From Foliamicus sp965115835 (GTDB lineage Bacteria > Pseudomonadota > Gammaproteobacteria > Steroidobacterales > Foliamicaceae): a stretch of 64,000 bases of DNA. A model generated the notes under the pieces. It worked only from the letters and a program-made list of their open reading frames with translations, was not told the DNA's origin and made no database searches. The stretch spans positions 1,736,001 to 1,800,000 of the forward strand of contig OZ220471.1 of the NCBI GenBank assembly GCA_965115835.1. The letters run 5' to 3'. The position numbers were made by a program, and so were the translations under genes. This document shows, in pieces, positions 42,778 to 52,111 of this stretch. Position 1 is the stretch's first letter; the number at the start of each line of letters is the position of its first letter.

Positions 42778-44328
42778 ATGAATTTGTTACGTAGTCGCTT
42801 CGCGGGCCCAAGTCTTTCGCGAGCTGTCATAGGAATCGTTGTTGGGCTGGTCTTGGTGACTGCAGTGGTCCTGTTGCTCTGGCGCTTTGGCGGACATCGG
42901 GGGGTTTTGGAACAAGGAGACCCCTCGGAGGGTGAGGGAGCCGGGCCGATGGAGCTTGCGTTCCCCTCTCCAGGGAAAGTAACCGGCCCTGTTGCCGCCT
43001 TGGAAGAGCGCCCGGAACGGGTGGAGTTAAAGCCCGACGAGGTGATAGACAAGCAGGGTTTTGATTGCGGTATGGCGAGGGGTAAGGGAGCCGCTTCCGG
43101 TCTGGCCGTAGTGACCGTTGTGGAAAGTACTGGCGTTACGGATTTATCGGGCAAGCTGTCAGAAGGATACTCGGCCAGATTCTCAGTGCTGGATCAAAGA
43201 GGTGCCCTGCATACAGGGGAGTTTCCCTTTTATCCTTTCCAACACAAGCTGGGAAAAAGCTTGTACGGCCCGGTAATTGCGGGATTTGGCGGCATCAACT
43301 TGAAGTCCCGGTTCACCCCGCTGCCTGCCGAAGGGGAACATCTGCGGATATTCGCAGGCGGTGCGCTGATCCACGAGAAGGATAATGTATGGCTGTTCGA
43401 TGTCGCCAACGACGGATCCTCTTACTTTTTCATCGAGTCTCTGGGAACGGATTTTTCATCGCGGCTGGTCATCTCGAACCTGAAACAGGGCACGGAAATG
43501 CACCACGACTTGGGAACAATGCTTTTAGGCCCTGAAGGCGAGCTGGCTTACGTGGCTTCATACACTGCCGATGGCGGAGAGGTGCATTTGCGGCCGGCGC
43601 CAACCAGTATCAGGAAAAAGGATGTAGGCACACATTATTTTTTCGGGACGGACGACAGCGCACCGCCGCGCCAAATCGTTGTTCCGGACAGAGGAGGACT
43701 GTATGACCGGGCCCTTTTTATTTCTTCGGAAGAAGGCTTTATTTTCTATGAAGCTGCAAATGGCGGAGAGAAGCTCCAAATTGCGAAGGCGAGGTTCGAC
43801 TGGTCTTCCGGTGCTTCCACAGCCGTGTGGCGTATAGAAGGGCATGCTGGCGTAAAGGCAGGGACAACGTTGGTAACTCCCGACGGGGCGTGGCTGCTGT
43901 TCGGCACGGGCCAAGCGAGCAGAGTCAAGAGGCGTTTGAGGGATAGCGACCATATGATGCACATCCTGGATGCAAAGACTGGAGAGACGCGATTTGCGTT
44001 TTACACAGACAGCTTCAGCGCCAAGGCGCGGCAACTTGCTAGCGTACTGCCTCCTCAACCAACGGAAGATGACGTAGGGTGGTTCAACGGAGCGTTTTTT
44101 ATCGGCAACGACAAGCTTGTTCTACGCCACTTTCCAATGGAGGATGGCGACATCGTTCGAACCGAAAGACTTTACGATGTTTTTGATTTGAACTCGATTA
44201 CTGTGGACGCGCAACCGGAATACCGTGTAAAGGGTAACGAGCACAGACGCAACCCATGCGCCTCGGGAGGCTTTCCTGGAACGCTGCGTGTTGCAGAGAA
44301 CGGCAGGCTTGCCTATGCCACGCCGTAG
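42778..44328 (+). CDS. Membrane-anchored protein, possible beta-propeller
   Basis: 516 residues from the ATG at 42778; a TTG at 42748 would overlap the previous gene. One N-terminal helix (AVIGIVVGLVLVTAVVLLLW), then a Pro/Glu-rich linker and a ~450-residue periplasmic or external domain. It contains repeated blade-like segments (RLVISNLKQGTEMHHDLGTM, GAWLLFGTGQASRV, HMMHILDAKTGETRFAFYTD) reminiscent of beta-propellers. Two cysteines (CG near residue 100 and CASGG near the end) may pair. Lower GC than all neighbours. Family unknown. Co-directional with, and 13 nt after, the UGA-containing gene; probably one operon. Confidence 0.7.
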   Translation: MNLLRSRFAGPSLSRAVIGIVVGLVLVTAVVLLLWRFGGHRGVLEQGDPSEGEGAGPMELAFPSPGKVTGPVAALEERPERVELKPDEVIDKQGFDCGMARGKGAASGLAVVTVVESTGVTDLSGKLSEGYSARFSVLDQRGALHTGEFPFYPFQHKLGKSLYGPVIAGFGGINLKSRFTPLPAEGEHLRIFAGGALIHEKDNVWLFDVANDGSSYFFIESLGTDFSSRLVISNLKQGTEMHHDLGTMLLGPEGELAYVASYTADGGEVHLRPAPTSIRKKDVGTHYFFGTDDSAPPRQIVVPDRGGLYDRALFISSEEGFIFYEAANGGEKLQIAKARFDWSSGASTAVWRIEGHAGVKAGTTLVTPDGAWLLFGTGQASRVKRRLRDSDHMMHILDAKTGETRFAFYTDSFSAKARQLASVLPPQPTEDDVGWFNGAFFIGNDKLVLRHFPMEDGDIVRTERLYDVFDLNSITVDAQPEYRVKGNEHRRNPCASGGFPGTLRVAENGRLAYATP

Positions 44329-44726
44329 TAGCGATTCCCGCCAAGCCACGCGTATCAATGATTTTCGGGGATTTTAGGCGGTTCAAAAGAAAGTTCCTCG
44401 TAAACTTTTCATCCGATAACAGTATGACGTGAGCGATTGTTGTGGCTCAGGGGATGAACCATGTCCAAGATACTATTTCACAAGACACCCGCCCTTGATG
44501 TGATCCCAAAGCGAGTTCAACCAACGCCTTGTAGACGGCGCCAGTGTAGCGGGGGGTATCTACCACCCAAAACGCAGGGTTATCAAAACACTTCTTCGAT
44601 CATAGGCCCGCCAATATCTGCGCATGTGCGTCTTCAATTCATTGGTATTCCTCAACTAATCCGGTTGAGAAGGACATGATTTCGCATCATTTCCCCGCTA
44701 TGGTGACAACCAGAGTATCCGCAAAT
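44329..44726. other. Lower-GC intergenic end of the cargo island
   Basis: No coding region that I can support. A hairpin CTCAAC-TAATCCG-GTTGAG lies near 44653-44671. The short frame 44461-44679 has no protein character. Confidence 0.4.
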
Positions 44727-44756
44727 GACCTGCCCCCGTCAACGGATCCAGTTTCT
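44727..44756 (-). mobile_element. Second IS-end-like sequence
   Basis: TGACCTGCCCCCGTCAACGG at 44727-44746 and the following ten bases match the sequence at 41358-41387 at about 24 of 30 positions, in the same orientation. Homology to the left duplication copy begins ~22 bp later. Confidence 0.4.
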
Positions 44757-44778
44757 CGGTATCGGGATCGAAGAGATG

Positions 44779-45508
44779 CATGCGGGCGACTTGCCGGGCA
44801 TTCGCCCGGTTCGCCGCAAGGCTCCGCCCCGTCGCGGGACGGGGAATCAGGCGGAGTGGCGAAGGGCCCGCAGGCGCTCGCAGGCCGCGCGTGGCGTGAG
44901 GACGCTGAGGTTGAGCACCGGGATGCCGTGTTCCGCCGCGATGCGCAGGGCCATGCCGGTGCCGCCTGTGACCGCGCCCCCGGGAGTCCAGGCCACCGCC
45001 GCGTCGACAGGCCGGTCCAGCTCGGGGCCGAGCAAAACGGCGGCGTTTCTCGCGTGGAGCTTGCGCACAGCCGGGGAACAGCGGCTCCAGGCGGGATGCA
45101 GGGGCGTGGCGACGGCCATCCAGGCGGCCAGTTCGGACCGCGACGGGCCCCGGCAATCCGACCCTGCGTGTCTGTTGTAGCCCGCCCAGGGAAGGTAAAG
45201 CGTACGCTGGCCGGCTGGCGCTCCCGCTGCGAACGCCGCATCGGCTCCATTGGCGCCTCCGCTTGCAAGACGCCAGCCGGTGCGCGCGAGCCAGGCGGCG
45301 ATTACGGTCATATCGTCGAGCACGGCTTCGGGAGTGGTGCGGGCGCCGATGCCGGCGTATATCGGTGAGGTCATGTCAGGGTCTCCGTGGATGGCGATGG
45401 CGGGCGCGGGTCTCTCTCTCTTCCCGCAGCCCTCACCCCGCTCCCGGCTCTCCCCCGCCTCCGGCAGATGCAACGCCCCCGCACTTCGCGAGAGCAAGCG
45501 CAAACGGC
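44779..45508. repeat. Direct duplication, right copy (SLOG gene plus flanks)
   Basis: Matches 40603-41330. Differences are scattered single bases. The upstream flank continues into the 89-aa gene at 45536, which is probably the original neighbourhood. Confidence 0.9.
44847..45374 (-). CDS. SLOG-fold (Rossmann-like) protein, copy 2
   Basis: 175 residues, ATG at 45374; differs from copy 1 at about seven residues (for example ARTTPEAVLDD, VATPLHPAW). All glycine-rich loops are preserved, so both copies may be active. It lies at the right border of the cargo island and upstream in the same direction as the set running to DUF2493, from which the island has separated it. Confidence 0.75.
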   Translation of the reverse strand: MTSPIYAGIGARTTPEAVLDDMTVIAAWLARTGWRLASGGANGADAAFAAGAPAGQRTLYLPWAGYNRHAGSDCRGPSRSELAAWMAVATPLHPAWSRCSPAVRKLHARNAAVLLGPELDRPVDAAVAWTPGGAVTGGTGMALRIAAEHGIPVLNLSVLTPRAACERLRALRHSA

Positions 45509-45535
45509 CCGGAGAAGCGCCCTGGCGGCCATTGG

Positions 45536-45805
45536 TTAATGCCGGGACTCGCCGCCGGGCTTGCTGTCCGCGTCGCGCATGGAGGCGGCGGCCATCCGGG
45601 TCCAGGCCTCGCGGTCGAGTCCGAGGCGGCGATTGAGCCGGTCGCAGACAGTCAGCGCGTTGTCCAGGTCGGGCGCAATCAACGCCGTCGGGATGTGGCC
45701 GGACAGGCCCTCGATGACGATGCGGATCTGCTGCACATCGGTCTCGATGTCCCAGGCGGGACAGAAGCAGAAGTCGGGGTTGTCCGGCAGGGTCTGTGCG
45801 GTCAT
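45536..45805 (-). CDS. Small hypothetical protein
   Basis: 89 residues, ATG at 45805 (MTAQTLPDNPDFCFCPAWDI). The segment ETDVQQIRIVIEGLSGHIPT followed by IAPDLDNALTVCDRLNRRLG looks helical and well-conserved in style. GGAG lies 15 nt ahead, a rather long spacing. Upstream of the SLOG gene and divergent from the SRAP gene. Not recognised. Confidence 0.6.
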   Translation of the reverse strand: MTAQTLPDNPDFCFCPAWDIETDVQQIRIVIEGLSGHIPTALIAPDLDNALTVCDRLNRRLGLDREAWTRMAAASMRDADSKPGGESRH

Positions 45806-45926
45806 GGGGTAAAAAATCTCCGTGGCTGTGGGGCGGGAGCCGCGTAACAGGACGCACTCCGGCCATGCGGGCGCGCAAAGAACCGGCGGGCGGCCATTGC
45901 CGGAGCGAAGGGTAAGCTGTCCCGTC

Positions 45927-46640
45927 ATGTGCGGGCGGTTCACGCAGCGGTTTTCCCGGGCGCAGGCGCAGCGCTTCGCAAGTCTGACCGGGCCGGCGGT
46001 GGACCTGACGCCGCGTTACAACATAGCCCCCGGTCAGGAGGTGGCGGCGGTGCGGGCCTGCGGCGGCGAGAGGCGACTGTCGATGCTGCGCTGGGGCCTG
46101 ATCCCGTCGTGGAGCCGGCTGCCGGCGGGCGGACGGGGGCGGGCCGGCCCCCGTCCGATCAACGCGCGCGCCGAGACGGCGGCGGCGAAGCCGATGTTCC
46201 GCGAGGCGTTCCGCGCCCGGCGCTGCCTGATTCCGGCGGACGGGTTCTACGAGTGGGCGCGCCGCGGAGGCGTCAAGCAGCCGTATCTCATAGAGCAGGC
46301 GGACGGCGGCCTGATGGCGTTCGCCGGCCTCTGGGAGCGCTGGAGGGTTCCGGAAGACGCCGCATTGCCGCCGTCCGTGGCCGCCGCAGCGCCGGGCGAG
46401 ACCCTGGAGACCTGCGCGATCCTGACAACGGCGGCCTGCGCGGCGATGGCTCCGGTTCACCACCGCATGCCGGCGATCCTGCCGCCCGAAGCGTTCGGCC
46501 CCTGGCTCGAGGGGCAGGACGTCCCGCTGGGACCGGCATCGGACGTTGAACTGACGCTGCGGCCGGTTGGCAGGTGGGTCAACAACCCGGCACACGAGGG
46601 TCCGCGTTGCGTCGAGCCGCCGGAAGCGGCGCGGGTCTGA
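45927..46640 (+). CDS. SRAP-domain protein (YedK/HMCES-like)
   Basis: 237 residues, ATG at 45927. MCGRFTQRF places the catalytic Cys2 at the N-terminus after Met removal. RYNIAPGQ, the active-site NARAET, LIPADGFYEW and HHRMP are all present. SRAP proteins form a thiazolidine cross-link with abasic sites in single-stranded DNA and shield them from breakage. A copy on a conjugative element, beside two ssb genes, would protect the transferred strand. The only plus-strand gene in this part; divergent from the 45805 gene. Confidence 0.95.
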   Translation: MCGRFTQRFSRAQAQRFASLTGPAVDLTPRYNIAPGQEVAAVRACGGERRLSMLRWGLIPSWSRLPAGGRGRAGPRPINARAETAAAKPMFREAFRARRCLIPADGFYEWARRGGVKQPYLIEQADGGLMAFAGLWERWRVPEDAALPPSVAAAAPGETLETCAILTTAACAAMAPVHHRMPAILPPEAFGPWLEGQDVPLGPASDVELTLRPVGRWVNNPAHEGPRCVEPPEAARV

Positions 46641-46732
46641 GCGGCCCGCCGCGACGACAGACCGGCTCCACGAACCTCCGCACCGGGCCGAATGGGTTGC
46701 TGCGGCCCCGCTGCCGGCAGTACGGACGGCGA

Positions 46733-49700
46733 TCATGCGGCGGGCAGCCAGCGTTCGAGCACGCGGGCCAGCGCCGCGGCGTTCGGCGCGAACACGCGGG
46801 CGCGGTACGAGACGATCTCGACCGTGCAGCCCATGCGCCGGAGCGCCGCCAGATCGGTGTCGGTCGGCCCCTCGATCTCGACGCGGTCGGCCCCCATGAT
46901 GCGCCGGCGGGCGACGCGCCAGCTGTTGGCGAGCGGCAAGGCGACCCCGCGAGCCTGCACGGCCCCGAACGCTTCCTCTCCGGTCATGCGGAACCCGCCT
47001 TCGAGGCCGAACGCCGCGCGCACGGCCTGAACCTGTTCGGCGTCGAGCACCCGCCCGATCAGCGCCTCGCCGGTGTCCGTCGCGAGCCGCCGCACCCGCA
47101 GGTTCTCGGCCGGCAGCCGATCCCATACCGGCAGCAGCAGTCCCGTTGCGAGCCAGAACCGCGACTCGCGGTGGCCCGGCAGCGCCGCGGCTTCGGCGTC
47201 CCAGAGACGCCGCCATTCGGCTTCCGTGGCCTTGCGCCAGCGCGAGGCCCGCAGTTCGTCCCGCGCCATCGACTGCCGGGCGGCGGGCCGGACGAGGCGC
47301 GCGCGTTCCTGCACCCCACCGTCGTCGAACAGCCGCGACGGCGCGGACAGCACCACCGCGACACGATTCGAGCGCCGGTTGACCGCCAGCCGCGGCTGGC
47401 CGCCGGGTCCGGGATCGCGTGTGGCCAGCGCCAGGGCTGCATCGGCCGTCAGCGGCTCCAGCCGGTCGCGGCGGGCGATCTCGACGAGTTCCGTGACCGC
47501 CCCCGTGGCGGGATGCCGGTGAAGGGTCTCCCGCCCGGCGACCGCCAGCGAGTCCGCGCGCATGGTTTCCACGCCGACCTCGAACGTGCCGGCTTCGACG
47601 GCCTGCTCGATGTTCGCGGCGATGCGCTCTTCCAGTTCGGCGAACAGGGCGTTCTGCTCGTCGATGGGCAGCGCCAGCAGCCGGTTGAGGAACTGCGGCA
47701 TCGGCGGCAGGTTCTCCTTGAGGGCGCCCTCGCGGGACAGCTTCAGCCCGGTTGCATCCTCGAACCGCGCGGGCGTCCAGCCGTCGATGCGCCCGAGCCA
47801 CAACGCCCCGTAGAACTGGCGCAGCGCCGCTTTGGCGTAGGGGCTTTCGAGGTTGTCGCTCTCGCGGAACAGCGCCTGACCGCCGCCCATGGCGGTCTGG
47901 CTGTCGCGCTGGCCGCGGGTGATGGCGCCCAGACTGTCGAGCCGCCGGGCGATGGTGGCGATGAACCGCCGCTCGCCCTTGACGTCCGTGGTCACGGGGC
48001 GGAACAGCGGCGCGCAGGCCTGATGCGTGCGGTGGGTCCGCCCCAGCCCCTGGATCGCCTGATCGGCGCGCCAGCCGGTCTCGAGCAGGTAGTGCACACG
48101 CCGCCGGGTGTTGGCGCAAGTCCGGTCGGCGTGGTAGCTGCGCCCCGTCCCGCCGGCCATCGAGAACGCCAGGATGCGCTTCGCCCCGTCCATGAACGCG
48201 GCGGCCTCGGCGAGGTTGGCCGAGGCCGGACGGCTGCGCAGCGCAAGCCGCTCGCCGCCCTCGCCGGCGATCCGCAACACCCGGCGCGAGCGCCCGGTCA
48301 CTTCGGCCACCGCTTCGTGCCCGAAGTACTGCACGATCCGGTCGAGCGCCGCAGGCGCCGGCGGCAGGGCCGCGAGCCTTTCGATCAGCGCGTCGCGCCG
48401 CGCGACCGCCTCCCGGCACAGCACGGCGTTCCCCTCGCCGTCGAATACGGGCCGGCTCATGACGTTGCCCTCATCGTCGGTGAACGGCTCCTGAAGTTGC
48501 ACCGGGAACGCATGGGCGAGGAACTCGATAACCGTCTCGCGCGGCGTGAGGTCCACATTGATGTCGTCCCACTCCGAAGCCGGGATCTCCGCGATGCGCC
48601 GGTCCATGAGCGCCTCGCCCGTGGAGACGAGCTGCACGACGGCGGAACGCCCGGCTTCGAGGTCGGCCTTGATCGCGCGGATCAACGCCGGACACTTCAT
48701 GGAGGTCAGCAGATGCCCGAAGAACCGTTGTTTGGCGCCCTCGAACGCCGACATCGCCGCCGACTTGGCGTTCCGGTTCCGGGTGGACTCCCCGTCGACG
48801 ATGCCGGTGGCCTCAAGCGCCGCCCCGATGTTCCGGTGGATCACCTTGAACGCGCCGGCGTAAGCGTCGTAGATGCGTCGCTGCGCATCGGACAACGGAT
48901 GCTCCAGGATGTCGACCTCGACGCCGTCATAGGAGAGCGCGCGGGCCTGATAGAGCCCGAGCGCCTTGAGATCGCGCGCGACCACCTCCAGCGCGGCGAC
49001 CCCGCCGGCCTCCATGGCGGAAACGAAGTCCGCGCGGGTCTCGAACGGCGTCTCGCCGGCGGCCCACAGTCCCAGTCGCTCGGCGTAGGCGAGTCCCGGC
49101 ACGGTGGTGGCGCCGGTGGCCGAGACATAGACGACGCGGGCGTCGGGCAGCGCGCGCTGGAGCCTCAGTCCCGCGCGGCCCTGCTGCGATGGCGCGACCT
49201 CGCCGCGGGCGCCCCTGGAACCGGCGGCGTTGGCCATCGCGTGCGCCTCGTCGAACACGACCACCCCGTCGAAGGCGTGGCGGTCATCCTCGTCGAGCGA
49301 ACCGGCGAGCCAGCGCACGACCTGCTGCAGACGCGAGATCCGGCCCTGGCGGGCGGGTGAGCGCAGGGTTGCATAAGTGGCGAACAGGACGCCTTCGGAC
49401 AGCGGGATGTCTGCGCCCTGCCGGAACTTGCCCAAGGGCACGATGTCGGTCTCCCGTCCGCCGAGCGCGGTCCAGTCGCGGCGCGCGTCCTCGACGAGCT
49501 TGTCGGATTGCGAGAGCCACAGGGCGCGCTTTCGACCGCGCAGCCAGCGGTCGAGCATGACGGCGGCGACCTGCCGGCCCTTGCCCGCGCCGGTGCCGTC
49601 GCCGAGCATCCAGCCGCGGCGGAAGCGCACCGGGGCGGAGAGGGTCTCGCCGTCCGCGGTAGCGTCCCCGGCAGCGGATTCGGGCCCGTTCTCTTCGCCA

Positions 49701-51256
49701 CCGTTGTCGCAGCGCTGCACGGTCTCCCAGCCCGCCCCGATCCGGTAGCGGGCGGCAAGATGCCGGGAGTGCGCTTCGCCCGCAAGCGCGACGCTCTCGA
49801 GCTGGGCGTCGGACAGCGCCCCTTCGGACACGGTGCGCGCGGGCAGCATCGGACGGTGCGACGGCGCGGGATGCGGCACGGCGGCCATGGCGCCGGACTG
49901 CACCAGCGGCGTCGGATGCTCTGCGGCGCCGGGAACCCGCACCACGCCCGGACGCCAGGGTTCGTAGGGGCCTGCGGCCGGGGCCTCGCGCCCTTCGCTG
50001 CCGGGAGCGGGCGGCCCGCTGTGGATGTCCAGTTCCGCAACCGGTCCCCAGTCGCGGGCGGGCTGCGGGGCGACTGCCCGGGAGCGTTTGCGGGACGGCG
50101 CCACGGCGGGTTTCCGGGGGGCGGCCCGGGGGACAGACGGGACAGGCCCGAACAGGTCGGCGCAGGGCGCAGGCTCAAGCGGCAGTCGAGGCGGAACGTT
50201 CCCGATGACGGCGTCGAGCAGTTCCGCTGCGCCGGTCGCGCGCGCGGCGCGGTCGATATCGATGCCGGGCTTGCCGCCGCGTTCGGAAGACAGCAGCCGG
50301 TCGACGACCGTAAGCCGGGTGTCGAACCCGGTTCCGCGCCGGGCGTAGGCGCGCCCGTCGACGATCATGGTGAACACCGCGCGCGCCGACCCGTCGAGGG
50401 ACGCAAACACGCGGCTCCAGGCCGCGTCGCCCGGCACACAGTTCGCCGAGGTAATGGCCACGAGCCGCCCGCCGGACGGCAGCGTCGAGAACGCGGAACG
50501 GACATGGCGCAGGTCCGCGTCGTGGCGGATGCGCGAGACGCCCGGCGTGGCCGAGAACGGCGGGTTCATTACAACCACCGACGGCCGCAGGCGCGGCAGG
50601 AAGTCTGCGATGGCCTCGGCGTTGTGTCGGGTGACGGCGACGCCAGGGAAGAGCCGGGCGAGGAGCCCTACCCGCACAGGCGCGATCTCGTTGAGATGCA
50701 GCGCGCCGTCGGCATGGCGCCCGAGCGCGCACTCCGCCATCGCGGCGAGCATCCCGGTGCCTGCGGAGGGTTCGAGCACCGTATCGCCCGGACGAATGGC
50801 CGTCGCCCGGAGCGCGGCGTAAGCCAGCGGCAGGGGCGTGGAGAACTGCTGCAGGCGAACCTGTTCCTGCGAGCGTTTGGTATGCGAGGGTTCGAGCGCC
50901 GCGACGGCTTCGAGCATCGCGAGCATCCTGCGGGGACCGTCGGGACCGGCCCCGGCGCGCCGGCGCATGGCGCGCCCGTGGCGGCGTATGAACAGCACGA
51001 CCGCCGCTTCTGCGGCTTCGTAAGCATCTTTCCACACCCAGGCGCCGTCCGCATCGGTCGCGCCGAACGCGCGAGTCAGGGCATCGCGCAGCATCGCGGC
51101 GTCGAGAGCGCGGCCTCCCTCCAGTACCGGCAGCAGGATGCGGGCCGCGTCGAACAGGGCGGCGGCGGTGCGAAGCGGTCCGGCATCGGCGGAATGCGCA
51201 AGACATGTCGCGGGCGGACGCGCATCGGCGCCCGCCGCAGAAAAGGCGTCGAGCAT
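46733..51256 (-). CDS. Methyltransferase-strawberry notch helicase fusion
   Basis: 1507 residues. The N-terminal half has an N6-adenine methyltransferase-like domain: SAM loop EPSAGTGMLA at residues 162-171 and NPPF at 231-234. The C-terminal half is a SF2 helicase of the strawberry-notch type: GWMLGDGTGAGKGRQVAAVM with Lys559, VVFDEAHAMANA (DEAH 669-672), and a late segment GLGRTHRTHQACAPLFRPVT. Such giants occur on large plasmids and ICEs of alphaproteobacteria with ParB-, MoxR- and VWA-like neighbours. Role unknown; DNA modification coupled to remodelling is the obvious reading. Confidence 0.9.
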   Translation of the reverse strand: MLDAFSAAGADARPPATCLAHSADAGPLRTAAALFDAARILLPVLEGGRALDAAMLRDALTRAFGATDADGAWVWKDAYEAAEAAVVLFIRRHGRAMRRRAGAGPDGPRRMLAMLEAVAALEPSHTKRSQEQVRLQQFSTPLPLAYAALRATAIRPGDTVLEPSAGTGMLAAMAECALGRHADGALHLNEIAPVRVGLLARLFPGVAVTRHNAEAIADFLPRLRPSVVVMNPPFSATPGVSRIRHDADLRHVRSAFSTLPSGGRLVAITSANCVPGDAAWSRVFASLDGSARAVFTMIVDGRAYARRGTGFDTRLTVVDRLLSSERGGKPGIDIDRAARATGAAELLDAVIGNVPPRLPLEPAPCADLFGPVPSVPRAAPRKPAVAPSRKRSRAVAPQPARDWGPVAELDIHSGPPAPGSEGREAPAAGPYEPWRPGVVRVPGAAEHPTPLVQSGAMAAVPHPAPSHRPMLPARTVSEGALSDAQLESVALAGEAHSRHLAARYRIGAGWETVQRCDNGGEENGPESAAGDATADGETLSAPVRFRRGWMLGDGTGAGKGRQVAAVMLDRWLRGRKRALWLSQSDKLVEDARRDWTALGGRETDIVPLGKFRQGADIPLSEGVLFATYATLRSPARQGRISRLQQVVRWLAGSLDEDDRHAFDGVVVFDEAHAMANAAGSRGARGEVAPSQQGRAGLRLQRALPDARVVYVSATGATTVPGLAYAERLGLWAAGETPFETRADFVSAMEAGGVAALEVVARDLKALGLYQARALSYDGVEVDILEHPLSDAQRRIYDAYAGAFKVIHRNIGAALEATGIVDGESTRNRNAKSAAMSAFEGAKQRFFGHLLTSMKCPALIRAIKADLEAGRSAVVQLVSTGEALMDRRIAEIPASEWDDINVDLTPRETVIEFLAHAFPVQLQEPFTDDEGNVMSRPVFDGEGNAVLCREAVARRDALIERLAALPPAPAALDRIVQYFGHEAVAEVTGRSRRVLRIAGEGGERLALRSRPASANLAEAAAFMDGAKRILAFSMAGGTGRSYHADRTCANTRRRVHYLLETGWRADQAIQGLGRTHRTHQACAPLFRPVTTDVKGERRFIATIARRLDSLGAITRGQRDSQTAMGGGQALFRESDNLESPYAKAALRQFYGALWLGRIDGWTPARFEDATGLKLSREGALKENLPPMPQFLNRLLALPIDEQNALFAELEERIAANIEQAVEAGTFEVGVETMRADSLAVAGRETLHRHPATGAVTELVEIARRDRLEPLTADAALALATRDPGPGGQPRLAVNRRSNRVAVVLSAPSRLFDDGGVQERARLVRPAARQSMARDELRASRWRKATEAEWRRLWDAEAAALPGHRESRFWLATGLLLPVWDRLPAENLRVRRLATDTGEALIGRVLDAEQVQAVRAAFGLEGGFRMTGEEAFGAVQARGVALPLANSWRVARRRIMGADRVEIEGPTDTDLAALRRMGCTVEIVSYRARVFAPNAAALARVLERWLPAA

Positions 51257-51462
51257 GGGAAATCTCCAAATGAGGCGGAAGGAAAAGCCGGCGGCGAACG
51301 GGACGGGATTCCTCCCGCGCCGAACTGCCAGACCCCCCGGCGATCCGCCCGCCCGACTCCCGGCGGAGCGATGCGCGAGCGGGACAGTGCGTGATTGCCT
51401 GGCGTCTTGAAGGCGCTTCGAGCGGGACGAAGTCCGGCTGCATGAGCGCCTCGGGCGCGCGG

Positions 51463-52107
51463 TCAGCCGAAAGGTTGGCCTGCGACGGTGAAAGTCCAGC
51501 CGTTCACGGCGATGGTTTCGTCCACAAACGCGTCGGAGGTCTGGTAGTCGTACTCGCGCTCCAGTTGCCGGTACAGCCAGCGCGCGAGATCGCGCATCGC
51601 TTCGGCGACGGTGTCTCCGGCATCGTCCGTTGGAGCCTGCCCGGCCGGGCTGTCGCGCCTGACCCGGATGGTCATGGCGTACTCGTGGCAGTAGCGCCCG
51701 CTGTGGCGGATCTCGGCGACCAGTTGCCAGAAGTTGCGCCGCTGGATAGCCTGAAGCCGGTCGGCGATGGCGTGCAGTTCAGCGTCCCGGGGCGCGTAAG
51801 CGCGGATCGCCCGGGTTGCGCCCGGGGCATTCTCGTAACCCGCCTCGAACGAGGCGCCATCCCCCTGGGATGCGAACCCCCGGAACCACACGCACGGCTG
51901 CTCGCGCGCGCCGCCGCCCATTAGCGGAACGGGCCGGGTATCGAGCGTCACGCCGAGGAGCCCGCAGACGGCCCCGAAGTCCTCGAACACGCACTCGTGC
52001 CAGTCGGGATCGGTGCAGTGCTCGAGATACCAGGCGCGGACCTGCTCCCTGGCGGCTTCGGACAGTTCCTGAAGTTCGTATACAACGGTCTTGACGATGC
52101 GGGGCAT
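51463..52107 (-). CDS. Hypothetical protein of mobile elements
   Basis: 214 residues, ATG at 52107 with a perfect GGAGG ahead. MPRIVKTVVYELQELSEAAR followed by AWYLEHCTDPDWHECVFEDF, and a C-terminal MRDLARWLYRQLEREYDYQT, recall proteins loosely annotated as antitoxin-of-stability-system-like in phages and plasmids. No catalytic motif is visible. It follows the DUF2958 gene by 4 nt and precedes the strawberry-notch gene by 206 nt; it is part of the same minus-strand module. Confidence 0.7.
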   Translation of the reverse strand: MPRIVKTVVYELQELSEAAREQVRAWYLEHCTDPDWHECVFEDFGAVCGLLGVTLDTRPVPLMGGGAREQPCVWFRGFASQGDGASFEAGYENAPGATRAIRAYAPRDAELHAIADRLQAIQRRNFWQLVAEIRHSGRYCHEYAMTIRVRRDSPAGQAPTDDAGDTVAEAMRDLARWLYRQLEREYDYQTSDAFVDETIAVNGWTFTVAGQPFG

Positions 52108-52111
52108 GGCG

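Noticed and set aside
49508..51394. Plus-strand frame of 628 codons
   Set aside because: Antisense to the strawberry-notch gene, whose helicase and methylase motifs are unmistakable.
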